Positions 8,190 to 17,586 of a DNA stretch of 64,000 nucleotides are shown piece after piece. The translations under genes were made by a program, and so were the position numbers. The stretch is from an uncultured Bacteroidales bacterium. Its GTDB lineage: Bacteria > Bacteroidota > Bacteroidia > Bacteroidales > F082. The notes below the pieces were generated by a model that worked only from the letters and a program-made list of their open reading frames with translations, was not told the origin of the DNA and searched no databases. The first letter of the stretch is position 1. Each line of letters begins with the position of its first letter. The stretch is from NCBI GenBank assembly GCA_905234275.1, contig CAJOHD010000011.1, forward strand, positions 1 to 64,000, written 5' to 3'.

Positions 8190-9467
8190 ATGAAGAGGCT
8201 TACGTTTATAATTTTATCAACAATTCTACTCTGCTTAAGTTTTAAAGCAAAAGGTCAAGTTGAATACGACAAATATTTCACCGACAATCAGTTACGAATT
8301 GATTATTACCTTTTCGGTAATGCCGACACTGCCATGTATGCGCTCGATAAACTCGTAAAAGAGCCTAAATGGGGTGGTCCGCGTACTCATCTTATTGATG
8401 ATATGGATTATGGAAAATATTTGGTGGAAGTATCATTACCGGATTCTGATGTGGTGCTTTATTCACATAGTTATTGCTTGCTTTTTGGCGAATGGCAGAC
8501 TACCGACGAAGCTACAAAAGTCAACAAAGGTTTTCATGAATCGGTGGTGATACCGTTCCCAAAAGAGACTGTTGAAGTGACATTTTACGCGAAAAACAAC
8601 CGCCTGGAACCTATCGAGCAGATGACACTCACCATAAATCCTGAAGATTATTTCATTCAGCCAGCACCAGTGTTACCTTATGCAATTTATAATGTCTACG
8701 GCAACTATCCAGTTGAAAATGCTGTCGATATAGTGCTTTTACCTGATGGCTACACCGAACAGGAAATGGGTAAATTCATCAACGACTGTCAGTTTTTTGT
8801 GAAGAGTTTGTTCAGCTACGCTCCGTACGACCGCTATCAAGACCGTTTCAATGTGCGAGCTGTAATGGTACCATCTCAAGATTCCGACATCACCATGCCA
8901 GGTGACAAACTTTATCGCAACACCGCTTTGAGCTGCAGTTTCTGGACTTTCGACAGCGAGCGTTACTGTATGACGTATGATAACGAGACTATGAAAACAC
9001 TTGCCGGTCAGGTGCCTTACGACCAGATTTACATCCTCGCAAACACCAAGAAATACGGTGGGGGAGGCATTTTTAACTCATATTGTGTGAGCACAACAGG
9101 CAATTCATATTCTTCTGATGTCATCATTCATGAGTTCGGTCATGGTTTTGCAGGATTGGCTGACGAATATGCATACGACGGTACCGAAAATTACAATATC
9201 GAAGTGGAGCCTTGGGAGCCGAATATCACCACATTAGTTGATTTCGACAGCAAATGGAAAGACATGCTCGGTAAGAAAACGCCAGTTCCGACTCCTGTTG
9301 ATAAGAAATACGAAAAGACTGTAGGTGTTTATGAAGGTGCTGGTTATCAGCTACATGGCATCTACCGCCCGATGATGGATTGCTTAATGAATACGTTCAA
9401 TGGCGACAAGTTCTGCCCAGTGTGCGAACGCGCCATTGAACGTATGATTTTACATTACACCGAATAA
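8190..9467 (+). CDS. Secreted M64 (IgA-type) metallopeptidase
   Basis: A 425-residue exported protein with a signal peptide (about 1-22, ending AKGQ). The zinc motif HEFGHGFAGLADEY begins at residue 314; HExxH supplies two zinc ligands and the catalytic Glu, and the sequence after it is diagnostic of the M64 family, whose founding members cleave immunoglobulin A. An N-terminal beta-rich domain (about 25-155) precedes the catalytic domain, as in gut Bacteroidota homologs. There is no T9SS tail, so it is probably periplasmic or carried to the surface some other way. Cys pairs near the C-terminus (CLMN, CPVC) may form a disulfide. The actual substrate here is not known. Confidence 0.88.
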   Translation: MKRLTFIILSTILLCLSFKAKGQVEYDKYFTDNQLRIDYYLFGNADTAMYALDKLVKEPKWGGPRTHLIDDMDYGKYLVEVSLPDSDVVLYSHSYCLLFGEWQTTDEATKVNKGFHESVVIPFPKETVEVTFYAKNNRLEPIEQMTLTINPEDYFIQPAPVLPYAIYNVYGNYPVENAVDIVLLPDGYTEQEMGKFINDCQFFVKSLFSYAPYDRYQDRFNVRAVMVPSQDSDITMPGDKLYRNTALSCSFWTFDSERYCMTYDNETMKTLAGQVPYDQIYILANTKKYGGGGIFNSYCVSTTGNSYSSDVIIHEFGHGFAGLADEYAYDGTENYNIEVEPWEPNITTLVDFDSKWKDMLGKKTPVPTPVDKKYEKTVGVYEGAGYQLHGIYRPMMDCLMNTFNGDKFCPVCERAIERMILHYTE

Positions 9468-9485
9468 AGGATAAGCTTATCTTTT
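9466..9485. terminator. Short bidirectional hairpin between convergent genes
   Basis: The 12-bp palindrome GATAAGCTTATC (9470-9481) is flanked by AAAG on the left and TTTT on the right. It overlaps or touches both stop codons. It could act as a weak terminator on either strand. Confidence 0.4.
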
Positions 9486-10745
9486 AACAATCTTATGGGT
9501 AACCACGTTTCCGTTGTCAGTCACAAATCGCATCATGTAAATACCTGTATTTAAATCAGTTACAGAGATTTCTTCCATATTTGTCGATATGGTTTTTACG
9601 CATTTTCCGACAAGGTCGTAAATCTCGCATGATGTCACATTACCCACAACATACACATAATCGATAACAGGGTTTGGATATACCACAACCATCTCGGTGT
9701 TTTCAACAATTTCCGACACATTCATATATTCTTCGTCGAAAATCGGATAACCATCGTTGATGTATTCGGTATCCATTTTCCAAATGGTGATATCGTTATT
9801 GAGCAAGTTCACAAAGTCTTGTGAGCGCATAAAATCAGCTGTTTTAGGCTCGCCATATTCGTTCGGATCGGCTATGCAGCCTTCGAGATAGTAGCAATTG
9901 CTGACAGTTCCGCCCGATGGCTTCATGCCGACAATGGCACCTACATAATTGGCATTCGCGTCATAGACAATTTCTCCTACATTATAGCAATTCTTTATTT
10001 TCATTGACCTTCCGGCAATTCCTCCAACAACATCCACACCTTCGATATCTCCCATATTGTAGCAGTTTTCAACAGTGCCATTGAAGCCAATAATACCTCC
10101 AACGCCATTCGTACCATTGATATCTCCAAGATTTGCACTAAATCTGACTGTAGGATTGCCATAAGCTGCAATACCGGCACTCGCACTTTGGGTACCGCTT
10201 GTTTTGATATCGACATCGGAAATGCAATACTCAAAAATGCCATTTTTGCCAGAGAAACCTCCTGATTTTCTAATACTTATAATCAAACCTTCCAGATAAA
10301 GATTCTTTATTTGCGCATTAGCACCGAGTTCAGCGAAAAATCCAACATAATCTGATACCCACATAGAATTATTGTCATTAACGGCATTATTACTGTCTAT
10401 GTAAAGACCTGTGATTTCATGAAAATCGCCATCAAAAACACCATCAAAATATTTATGTGATTCTGTTGAAGGTCCAGCTCCTATCGGAATCCATTGATTA
10501 TCAGCATTTCCGTTAAGGTCGATATCAGTTGTCAGCAAGAAATATTTTCCTTCTGTCCAACGTGAATAATCCCAATTTATAGTATATACCAACCATGCCA
10601 ATTGCTGAGCATTTTCAATGAGATAAGGGTCGCTTTCGGTACCCGAGCCGCTACTGATGGCTTCACGGCTGCCGTCCCAGACACTCTGGGCTGTTAAGTT
10701 CATCCCAAGGATGAGAAATAACATTATATATAATACTTTTTTCAT
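9477..10745 (-). CDS. Secreted GLUG-repeat protein with T9SS tail
   Basis: A 422-residue exported protein. The signal peptide ends LTAQ. The opening WDGSREAISSGSGTESDPYLI and AQQLAWL is the usual start of GLUG-repeat surface proteins. GLUG-like units follow (VGGIIGFNGTVENCYNMGDI, VGGIAGRSMKIKNCYNVGEI), which predict a beta-helix used in adhesion or glycan contact. A T9SS sorting domain closes the protein (VVYPNPVIDYVYV ... GIYMMRFVTDNGNVVTHKIVKR). A larger relative is at 56123. It lies 11 bp after the 10757-12286 gene and appears to be in its operon. Confidence 0.85.
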   Translation of the reverse strand: MKKVLYIMLFLILGMNLTAQSVWDGSREAISSGSGTESDPYLIENAQQLAWLVYTINWDYSRWTEGKYFLLTTDIDLNGNADNQWIPIGAGPSTESHKYFDGVFDGDFHEITGLYIDSNNAVNDNNSMWVSDYVGFFAELGANAQIKNLYLEGLIISIRKSGGFSGKNGIFEYCISDVDIKTSGTQSASAGIAAYGNPTVRFSANLGDINGTNGVGGIIGFNGTVENCYNMGDIEGVDVVGGIAGRSMKIKNCYNVGEIVYDANANYVGAIVGMKPSGGTVSNCYYLEGCIADPNEYGEPKTADFMRSQDFVNLLNNDITIWKMDTEYINDGYPIFDEEYMNVSEIVENTEMVVVYPNPVIDYVYVVGNVTSCEIYDLVGKCVKTISTNMEEISVTDLNTGIYMMRFVTDNGNVVTHKIVKR

Positions 10746-10756
10746 AGCCTTAAGTT

Positions 10757-12286
10757 TTATTTGTTGTTCAAATTATTCAAGAAGTACTCTTTGATATATG
10801 TGGCCCAATTATCCATTTCGTTTCTATCGAAACCATTTGTAAACCAACATGTTACATAAGCTCTATCCAACACTTGGACAGTACCGCTTTCGAAAGTGAA
10901 TGGTCCGGATGAAGCCAGTCCGCGACGGTCGCCAGCATTATTTGGTGCGCCGTTGTTGCCTGTTTCCTCGCTCCAGTACAAACCGTTTTGGTTATATCCG
11001 CCGTTAGGCATCACGCCACCTGTACCCCAGTTGTAAGGGTCGGAGTCGTATGGAAACATGAATTTGCATTCAGGACCCACAGTGCCAGGTGCACCAGGAA
11101 AACCATAACCACCGTATTGGACATGATCACCACTTTTCCATATTCCTCGTAACAAATTGTAATAATGTTGAGCCTCTTCAGGATCACCATTCATAGCTGC
11201 TGTGTTTTCATGATAGAAATATCCTGTCATACCAAGTCGTTCATTATCAATGACTCCGTCACCAAAACCTATTCCGTTGATGCTTTCATCGACAATTTGG
11301 TTGCCGTTTGAATCGTATTTCGGGTTATCTAAACCGTCAGGATTCATTGTAGGACCGCCAAGAATCATGATAACCTGCGCCGGAGGGTTGGCACCGTATG
11401 ATCCAGGTTCGCCATCGCCATCAAAATCATCGGCATTGTAACCATAATAATAACCGTGTTGGACATTACAGCCGTTGTAGTCGTCGCGAGCATAACCGAT
11501 GTCAAAATCGGTCCATGAGCCGATGTAAGTGTCATGATAGTCATTTGATGAGCGGTTGTAGATCCACTGACGCATGAAGAGAGTGTTGTTAAGAACCTCA
11601 TCGTCAGGGGCGTTGAAACCGTAGAGCATGCAGTGGACTTCGATGCCAAGGGCGCCGCCACCCGACTCACCATGATGAACATAACCATTGTTATAAAAAT
11701 CGTAGTTGTCGTTATAGATGCAGAACAATGCCATATCGCCAAGGATATCAGGGTAATCTCCGTTGTGCGGGTCGTACACACCGTCGCCGTCGACATCCAC
11801 AAAAGGAGCGAGGTTTTGGGCGAAACCGTCATCGACGTTTCCGTGAGCTGGCCATGTGAGTATATCCTCAGGGATGTCGCCGCCTGGATTTGCGATAAGA
11901 GCTTCTATCTCAGCACGCGACACCTTCCACACATGGTGATAATTCATCACGTTGAAGATATCTGTCGAAGCGTCGGTGACACGCAGCGGACCCGACCAGA
12001 AGTCTTCGCCCACCTGGTTGAAACGCACTGCTGCCAGATGGAGGCTGTCGTCGGCATCGAGACCACCAATCCACAATGTGTTTTGGAAGATTGTAGAGGC
12101 ATCGCCTGTGCTTGGCACAAAATAACCTTGATCGGTATTTTCACCTCCTCTCATTCTGAAGAAGTTACCGGTTCCGTACAATGTAGTTTTCACATTGTTG
12201 ATGTCGATTTCGGCCTCAGGATGCCACTGGGCCGTCATTTCAAACGCTGCAATTAGCGTCGCAATGAAAAGTACAAATTTTTTCAT
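10757..12286 (-). CDS. Secreted T9SS-associated protein without a sorting tail
   Basis: A 509-residue exported protein. The signal peptide ends EMTAQ. Text such as DINNVKTTLYGTGNFF, STIFQNTLWIGGLD and VGEDFWSGPL matches a recurrent N-terminal region of large Bacteroidota T9SS cargo proteins of unknown function. Asp/Asn-rich loops (DVDGDGVYDP, DFDGDGEPGS) look like calcium-binding repeats. The protein stops at YIKEYFLNNLNNK with no sorting domain, whereas most relatives carry one, so it may be shortened or rely on the neighbouring cargo. The start is taken as ATG 12286 before the signal peptide; the frame extends upstream to 12343 through a palindrome and into the response regulator. Confidence 0.75.
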   Translation of the reverse strand: MKKFVLFIATLIAAFEMTAQWHPEAEIDINNVKTTLYGTGNFFRMRGGENTDQGYFVPSTGDASTIFQNTLWIGGLDADDSLHLAAVRFNQVGEDFWSGPLRVTDASTDIFNVMNYHHVWKVSRAEIEALIANPGGDIPEDILTWPAHGNVDDGFAQNLAPFVDVDGDGVYDPHNGDYPDILGDMALFCIYNDNYDFYNNGYVHHGESGGGALGIEVHCMLYGFNAPDDEVLNNTLFMRQWIYNRSSNDYHDTYIGSWTDFDIGYARDDYNGCNVQHGYYYGYNADDFDGDGEPGSYGANPPAQVIMILGGPTMNPDGLDNPKYDSNGNQIVDESINGIGFGDGVIDNERLGMTGYFYHENTAAMNGDPEEAQHYYNLLRGIWKSGDHVQYGGYGFPGAPGTVGPECKFMFPYDSDPYNWGTGGVMPNGGYNQNGLYWSEETGNNGAPNNAGDRRGLASSGPFTFESGTVQVLDRAYVTCWFTNGFDRNEMDNWATYIKEYFLNNLNNK

Positions 12287-12300
12287 ACCATTTATTTTTA

Positions 12301-12330
12301 TGTAGGGAGAGGGCATGCCCTCTCCGTACA
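12301..12330. repeat. 30-bp palindrome between response regulator and cargo gene
   Basis: TGTAGGGAGAGGGCATGCCC and its complement, with a single mismatched pair near the ends (12301-12330). It lies in the 53 bp between the response regulator stop and the cargo start. It shares the TGTAGGG end with the palindrome at 54258, so it belongs to a class of dispersed elements; it could also attenuate transcription. Confidence 0.75.
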
Positions 12331-12339
12331 GGTTGTCAT

Positions 12340-13191
12340 TCATTTTTTATAGACATCATCTTCTGTTAGTATTCCCAAGAATATAGCTCTTGCAACTAAA
12401 GCTGATGCCTTGTTATCTCCATTATTTATGCGGTCGGCAAGTGATTTCTGCAGATTCTGAATCGACTTTATTTGTGAGTCGTCAGCTTTGCCGTAAATGC
12501 GATTTGCCACCTGTGTCGCTGTCTCTCCACGAGCCAATCCTATCAGAAGTTCACGTTCGCGCATCGAGACGTCGTAATGCATACACTGTTTCAAGCTGTA
12601 GAAGTTCTGCTGCACATATTCCGATGCCGATTCAACTATGGTTTGTATCACCGGATGATTAAAATAGTAACGTTCGCCACGTTCCAGACAGGCTATTGCT
12701 CGTGTAAAGTTCTCTATTTCAAAGCCTTCGGTGGCGTTTTTGCTTACAAAAGCTTTTGCTCCTGCAACCAGCGAATCGACTATAACTTTGTTGATATCTT
12801 TTATCTTTTGTTCACGGTTTATTTCGTCTTCAGCCGGATAATCGAAGCGCGAAGTGATGATTACTATATTTATCTCACCGCCATCCTGATTAGTGTAGCC
12901 GCCTTCAAGAATCTCACGCGTCAAGGTAATACCTCCAGTAGGTTCCGCTTGACTCGGAAACTGCATGTCAACCAAAGCATAATCAGGTTTTTCGTTTGCC
13001 GGATTGTCAAGAAATTCGAAGAGTTCACTCTTGGTGCCAAAAGTTCCTAAAAGACGAATCTCTTTGGTGTAAAAAGTGTCGTCTTTTGCAGCTACAGTGA
13101 TCTCCTGCTTGTTGTGAGAAAACTCATAAGCTATTGATTTTCTTATCAATGACTCATCGTCAATTACAATTATATTTATATAGTTGCGCAT
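12340..13191 (-). CDS. Response regulator, receiver plus HTH
   Basis: A 283-residue cytoplasmic regulator. The receiver domain has the acidic pair D11-D12 and the phospho-acceptor D75 in ALVDMQF; the conserved Lys is in KAFVSKNA near residue 155. The receiver is longer than usual (about 170 residues) because of inserted loops. A LuxR-type C-terminal region follows (about 205-270: SMRERELLIGLARGETATQVANRIY). Its start overlaps the end of the histidine kinase by 16 bp, so the two are translated together and form a two-component pair. The two exported proteins downstream are its likely targets. Confidence 0.85.
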   Translation of the reverse strand: MRNYINIIVIDDESLIRKSIAYEFSHNKQEITVAAKDDTFYTKEIRLLGTFGTKSELFEFLDNPANEKPDYALVDMQFPSQAEPTGGITLTREILEGGYTNQDGGEINIVIITSRFDYPAEDEINREQKIKDINKVIVDSLVAGAKAFVSKNATEGFEIENFTRAIACLERGERYYFNHPVIQTIVESASEYVQQNFYSLKQCMHYDVSMRERELLIGLARGETATQVANRIYGKADDSQIKSIQNLQKSLADRINNGDNKASALVARAIFLGILTEDDVYKK

Positions 13192-15308
13192 AGTATGAAG
13201 TGTATTTTTGTTCCTTTGTTAACTTCGCTCTCAACCCAGATTTTACAACCTCTTTGGGTTTCGTCGTCGTGTTTTTTTATGATATAAGCACACAGCATCA
13301 GACCGAATCCATGATGTCCGATAGATTTTTCATTCTCAATAAGTTTATCTGAACGGAAAAGCTCATCGAGACGTTCTTTCGGAATGCCGCATCCTGTGTC
13401 TTCAACCGTTATCTGCACAAATTTTTTGTCTTTATCGTACCGCTTGGCACTCACTTTTACATAACCTTCAGTAGTATAACGTAATGCATTGTTAATCAGG
13501 TTTCTAAGCATGATTTCGACAAGATTCTTATCACCCAAAACCGAACATGGCGCATCGCTGAAAATAAGATTTACCTTATTAGGATTTGTTATGCCTTTAG
13601 CCACTTCTTCAAAAACATCATTAAGCACAAAACTTGTCTTTTTAAAAGGTAATCCGTTTGGTGTCGAGATGTTAATCCAACGCATGGTGTTATTCAGGGT
13701 TACGATAAGTTTTTGCAACGCATCGTGTTTTATCTCATCAGGAACATTGTCGCGCTGTAAAAACATGATGTAAGGCGACATATCGTGGCGGAAAATCGAC
13801 AAACAAGTCTCAACATTGGCAATACGTTCAAGGTCGAGCTGTTTCTGTTTTTTCAAAAGCCTATTGTTGCGATGTGCATATCTGAAAAATACGTAAATTG
13901 TAGCAAATGCTATGAAAAGCAAAATTATCGACAAGAACAGATATGTCATTTTTTTCTTATTTTCCTTGTCAACCGAACGCAATTCCATATAGTTGAAATC
14001 GTATTTTTCCTTTTCAAAAGCTTTAAACGACTCACTCTGATACATTGAAAACCAATTTGTCAGTGTTTCAGGATCGTCTGATGCCTTTGTTTTGATAAGT
14101 CCTACATACACACGCTCAGCCATTTTTGAAGTTGTGTTTTTAAACTTATAAATAGTAGGCAAATTCGGATCTTCATTTTCATTTATCGAATCCATGAAAT
14201 TTTTTGCAAAAATCAGATATGGTCGTGCTTCTTCTAATTTTCCATCACGGATATAATAATCAGAAACCATTGATTTTGAGGCGATTATCTGATATGGATT
14301 TTTTGTTTCAAGGAAAAGACTATCGGCATGAAGCAGTATATTCATCTTCAAATCACAATCGTAAACACCGATATTTATAGGATAATTCACACCGAATTTT
14401 TTTGCGTTATTCTTGATTATCAATAAGATATAATCCAAATCATTCAACACTATATTATAATCATTGTTTCTGTTTATATCGTTGATTATTCCAGCTAAAG
14501 TCTGAAGATTATTCGCTAGGTCATAATTACTAACTCTTTGATTATCATTCATTAACTCCATACTTTTCTTTAAATACTCAACAGATTTCTGGAAATAAAA
14601 CACATTTTTACCTTCCTCATTCTGATAATAATTTGAGATATGTGCAAGAATCTGGCACGATTCGGTTAATGCGTAATAAAGCGTGTAAGCTTGAGTTTCA
14701 TCAACTATAAGTTGTTGATTAACATTGTCTTGCTCAATATCATTCAAAGTCTTTACAAGCTCGTTGTATTGATATTTTCCATCACGGTAAAAGCAGTTTA
14801 GGAAAAGTTTTGTCACGTAATACTGGCTATTTGCCCAATGGCAAAGTGTATCGTGAATATTATGATTGCAGTCGCATTTCTTAAGCAGCTCGTCGGCTTC
14901 CCACGAAACACGTAAACGCATCATCATCTTAGCGTTTATAATATTCGCAATAGCTATTTCAACATCTTCATTCGGATATGACTCATCTAAATCATATACC
15001 TTATTAATATTTTCATTGGCTTTTTCAAAATCTGAAAGGAGAAAATTATCGTAAGCCATTGAGTTTAAAGCTCTTACAAAATTATTATAATAAAAATCAT
15101 GATGATTTTCAATAAGATTCACTGAGTCTTGATATAAAAGAACCAAAGCTGAATCGGCGTATTGCAAAGATAGCTTTGAGTCGTACAAACGTTCCTTAAA
15201 CGCTTGATTATTAAGATGTTTAATTCTGATTTGATAATCAGTTAAAACATCATTACGAGCGCATGAAATAACCAACAAAGATATTATTGCAAGTAAAAAT
15301 TTCTTCAT
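13176..15308 (-). CDS. Sensor histidine kinase with TPR-type sensor region
   Basis: A 710-residue protein. The N-terminal signal contains a lipobox-like VISC (Cys16). Residues about 25-430 are helical, TPR-like repeats; a transmembrane helix follows (about 445-468). The kinase core has the H-box FRHDMSP (His near 507), the N-box LRNLINNALRY, the G1 box DTGCGIPKERLDELF and the G2 box GHHGFGLML. It should autophosphorylate and pass phosphate to the response regulator that overlaps it by 16 bp. The signal sensed is unknown. A Cys-anchored signal would conflict with a membrane-spanning kinase, so the Cys may not be lipidated. Confidence 0.88.
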   Translation of the reverse strand: MKKFLLAIISLLVISCARNDVLTDYQIRIKHLNNQAFKERLYDSKLSLQYADSALVLLYQDSVNLIENHHDFYYNNFVRALNSMAYDNFLLSDFEKANENINKVYDLDESYPNEDVEIAIANIINAKMMMRLRVSWEADELLKKCDCNHNIHDTLCHWANSQYYVTKLFLNCFYRDGKYQYNELVKTLNDIEQDNVNQQLIVDETQAYTLYYALTESCQILAHISNYYQNEEGKNVFYFQKSVEYLKKSMELMNDNQRVSNYDLANNLQTLAGIINDINRNNDYNIVLNDLDYILLIIKNNAKKFGVNYPINIGVYDCDLKMNILLHADSLFLETKNPYQIIASKSMVSDYYIRDGKLEEARPYLIFAKNFMDSINENEDPNLPTIYKFKNTTSKMAERVYVGLIKTKASDDPETLTNWFSMYQSESFKAFEKEKYDFNYMELRSVDKENKKKMTYLFLSIILLFIAFATIYVFFRYAHRNNRLLKKQKQLDLERIANVETCLSIFRHDMSPYIMFLQRDNVPDEIKHDALQKLIVTLNNTMRWINISTPNGLPFKKTSFVLNDVFEEVAKGITNPNKVNLIFSDAPCSVLGDKNLVEIMLRNLINNALRYTTEGYVKVSAKRYDKDKKFVQITVEDTGCGIPKERLDELFRSDKLIENEKSIGHHGFGLMLCAYIIKKHDDETQRGCKIWVESEVNKGTKIHFILCATI

Positions 15309-15327
15309 AAGATTACTTTTAACAATG

Positions 15328-15335
15328 CAAAATTA
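15328..15335 (-). promoter_or_regulatory. -7 box of the histidine kinase operon
   Basis: TAATTTTG on the minus strand, 19 bases before the kinase ATG. Confidence 0.6.
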
Positions 15336-15378
15336 TAAGTATTAATAACATTTGTCAATTCCTAAAACCCTAAAAATG

Positions 15379-16578
15379 TTAGTAATTTAGGAAAAACTTT
15401 TTAGTAAAAACATTACCGTTATTTGTAAAAAATCGAACGATGTAAATCCCTGATTCTAAATTATTTACAAGAATTTCGTCCACATTATTCCACATATTTT
15501 TTTCTTTATAGACAAGATGTCCATATGTGTCAAACACCTCAAAATACTCAATTTCAGCATCAGAATAATCAATTTCATTAACATATTGATAAACAAGACC
15601 TGCTGCATGAGCGACGCAAGCCAAATTAAGTTTTGTAAAAATGACAGACTGCTCCCAACTGTTTACACTTAAACCTATTATATCGTTAATTGTATGGATA
15701 TAAGGCGACATGTTATGAACATCTTCGCTTAGCGAAATTGCCTGATAACCATTACGGTTGAACGACGAATAGTCAGTGTCGCCAGCCGGCAGCCAAGCTT
15801 GCCAGATATTTATGCCTGGTAAATATGTATGACTTACTTGCTGTGTAAAATTTCCAAGCAAAGAATCGCAATTCTTATATAAAAGGTGAATATGAATGTT
15901 GTTGCCAGGTGCCACATAACCAGTCATATCGAGATTGAAATATGCGACGATATCAATACTGTCAGCTCGACATTGACTAGCGTACGCATGACTGCCGCAA
16001 AGTCCGAATTCCTCAGCGTTCCATGAAGCAAAGATTATTGAACGTTCAAATTCATAATTGCTTAATATTCTGGCAGTTGTAAGAATTCCGGCAACACCGG
16101 TTGCATTATCATCAGCACCAGGTGAAACTAAAGTATCAGGATCGAAATCACCTTCAGTTATGACATAAGAGTCGTAATGTGCACCGCAAACTACAAACTC
16201 ATCAGGATATTTTGTACCTCGTTTAAAAGCTAAAACATTAGGAGCTGTAGTGAAAGGTTTAGGTACTGTATCCCAATAAGGAATAACTTGAAAATCATGA
16301 AGATAAACACTGTCAATGTTCGATTTTTCATATTCCGAAACAAGCCAATCTTTTACATTATAGATATGAATGGCATCAGCTCGTCTGTTGATATATGAAG
16401 TTAAATGTTCAACGTCGTTAATTATTTGATTTTCAGTAACTTGATTAAGCATTTCCAAAACAACAGGATCTTGGGTATTTACTTCTGGAAATGTATGTTC
16501 ATAAAGATGATTAGACTGTTGTGAGCGGCAAATTACTGATGAAAATATGATAAAAACGGCTAAAATTATTTTTTTCAT
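15379..16578 (-). CDS. Secreted M28 aminopeptidase with T9SS tail
   Basis: A 399-residue exported zinc peptidase. The signal peptide ends VICRSQ. M28 metal and catalytic motifs are in order: [46 protein letters not shown], and YIHTINDI. The T9SS tail is short: [18 protein letters not shown] ... [21 protein letters not shown] longer paralog is at 19518 with an almost identical tail. It likely removes N-terminal residues from peptides at the surface or outside the cell. Confidence 0.9.
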   Translation of the reverse strand: MKKIILAVFIIFSSVICRSQQSNHLYEHTFPEVNTQDPVVLEMLNQVTENQIINDVEHLTSYINRRADAIHIYNVKDWLVSEYEKSNIDSVYLHDFQVIPYWDTVPKPFTTAPNVLAFKRGTKYPDEFVVCGAHYDSYVITEGDFDPDTLVSPGADDNATGVAGILTTARILSNYEFERSIIFASWNAEEFGLCGSHAYASQCRADSIDIVAYFNLDMTGYVAPGNNIHIHLLYKNCDSLLGNFTQQVSHTYLPGINIWQAWLPAGDTDYSSFNRNGYQAISLSEDVHNMSPYIHTINDIIGLSVNSWEQSVIFTKLNLACVAHAAGLVYQYVNEIDYSDAEIEYFEVFDTYGHLVYKEKNMWNNVDEILVNNLESGIYIVRFFTNNGNVFTKKFFLNY

Positions 16579-16592
16579 AGCATTATTTTTTG

Positions 16593-16616
16593 CAAAGATA
16601 ATATTTTTTATTTTTG
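16593..16616. promoter_or_regulatory. Divergent promoters of the M28 gene and mntP
   Basis: Minus-strand TATCTTTG at 16593-16600 and plus-strand TATTTTTG at 16609-16616. The -7 boxes are 8 bp apart, so the promoters overlap back to back. No manganese riboswitch fits in the short mntP leader. Confidence 0.7.
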
Positions 16617-16641
16617 CGACAAATTAAAAATAAGGGTCATA

Positions 16642-17208
16642 ATGTCATTTATTACCATATTGAGCATTGCAATTGCACTTTCGATGGATTCATTCTCAGT
16701 GTCGATTTGCAAAGGCTTGACTACCAAAAAATTCTCAGTAAAAACTGCTATTTTATGCGGTTTGTGGTTTGGTTGTTTTCAGGCATTAATGCCAATTATT
16801 GGTTATTTTTTAGGTGTTCAGTTTGAAAGTCTGATTACCAGCATTGACCATTGGATAGCTTTTGGTCTGTTATTTTTAATAGGAGTCAATATGATCAGGG
16901 AAGCTTTTGGTGAAGAAAACGACCAAAATACATCAAATAACGACGCAAAAACAATGTTTTTATTGGCAATTGCCACAAGTATTGACGCATTAGCTGTTGG
17001 AGTGACATTCGCTTTTCTACAAGTTATGATTTGGAAAGCTATATTTATAATAGGAGTGACCACTTTTATTTTCAGTTTTTGCGGAGTCGCCATCGGAAAT
17101 TTTTTCGGATCAAAATATTCAAAACCCGCGAGTATAATAGGTGGTGTGATTTTGATTTTAATCGGCACTAAAATTTTGTTGGAGCACTTAGGATTTTTAT
17201 CTTATTAA
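16642..17208 (+). CDS. mntP: Manganese efflux pump MntP
   Basis: A 188-residue inner-membrane protein with six helices in two related halves. Each half carries the family's Asp motif: [14 protein letters not shown] near residue 15 and [13 protein letters not shown] near residue 115. MntP exports excess manganese. Its length matches the family. An in-frame start upstream is not supported; ATG 16642 follows the -7 box by 25 bases. Confidence 0.92.
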   Translation: MSFITILSIAIALSMDSFSVSICKGLTTKKFSVKTAILCGLWFGCFQALMPIIGYFLGVQFESLITSIDHWIAFGLLFLIGVNMIREAFGEENDQNTSNNDAKTMFLLAIATSIDALAVGVTFAFLQVMIWKAIFIIGVTTFIFSFCGVAIGNFFGSKYSKPASIIGGVILILIGTKILLEHLGFLSY

Positions 17209-17586
17209 TTTGTTTATAACTATAAAAAAGAATAAATAAAAAATCAGATAATTAATAGTCTGTTGATAACTTCTTAAGTACTTAAAAATCATTTTAATAG
17301 AGTGTTGAAAAGTGTTGATTTTACTGTCAAATTCAAACAAATAACTTCTTAAAACTTTCCAAATTTTTCAGTTTTCAACAGCATAAAATTTTTATCATTT
17401 TTTATCAAAATTTTATTAACACTTTTTATAAAATTAATGTTGATAAAATTAATGATTTTGATTTTCAATATGATATAGAATCGACCAAAATTTTGCATTT
17501 TTATAACTGATTAAAAATTAACGAAAAACGGTTTTTGGTAAAAGTATTTTTTTTATTTTTGTGAAAATTTTTTCAACATTTGTGAT
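17209..17586. other. AT-rich 378 bp region with DnaA-box-like 9-mers
   Basis: No gene is evident. TTATCAACA (complement at 17261-17269 and 17438-17446), TTTTCAACA (17303-17311 complement, 17372-17380, 17570-17578) and AAATCAACA (17313-17321 complement) occur in 318 bp. TTATCAACA differs by one base from the DnaA box TTATCCACA. Long A/T runs lie between them. The rpiB -7 box (TATTTTTG, 17554-17561) is at the right end. It may be a protein-binding region, conceivably replication-related; this is inference. Confidence 0.4.

Noticed and set aside
11633..12256. A 207-codon plus-strand frame opposite the 10757-12286 gene
   Set aside because: It is the complement of a clearly coding region with signal peptide and family motifs; the frame has no start signals or recognisable protein.
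16579..16641. A manganese (yybP-ykoY) riboswitch before mntP
   Set aside because: The leader after the -7 box is about 20 bases, too short for the aptamer, and the motif is not present.
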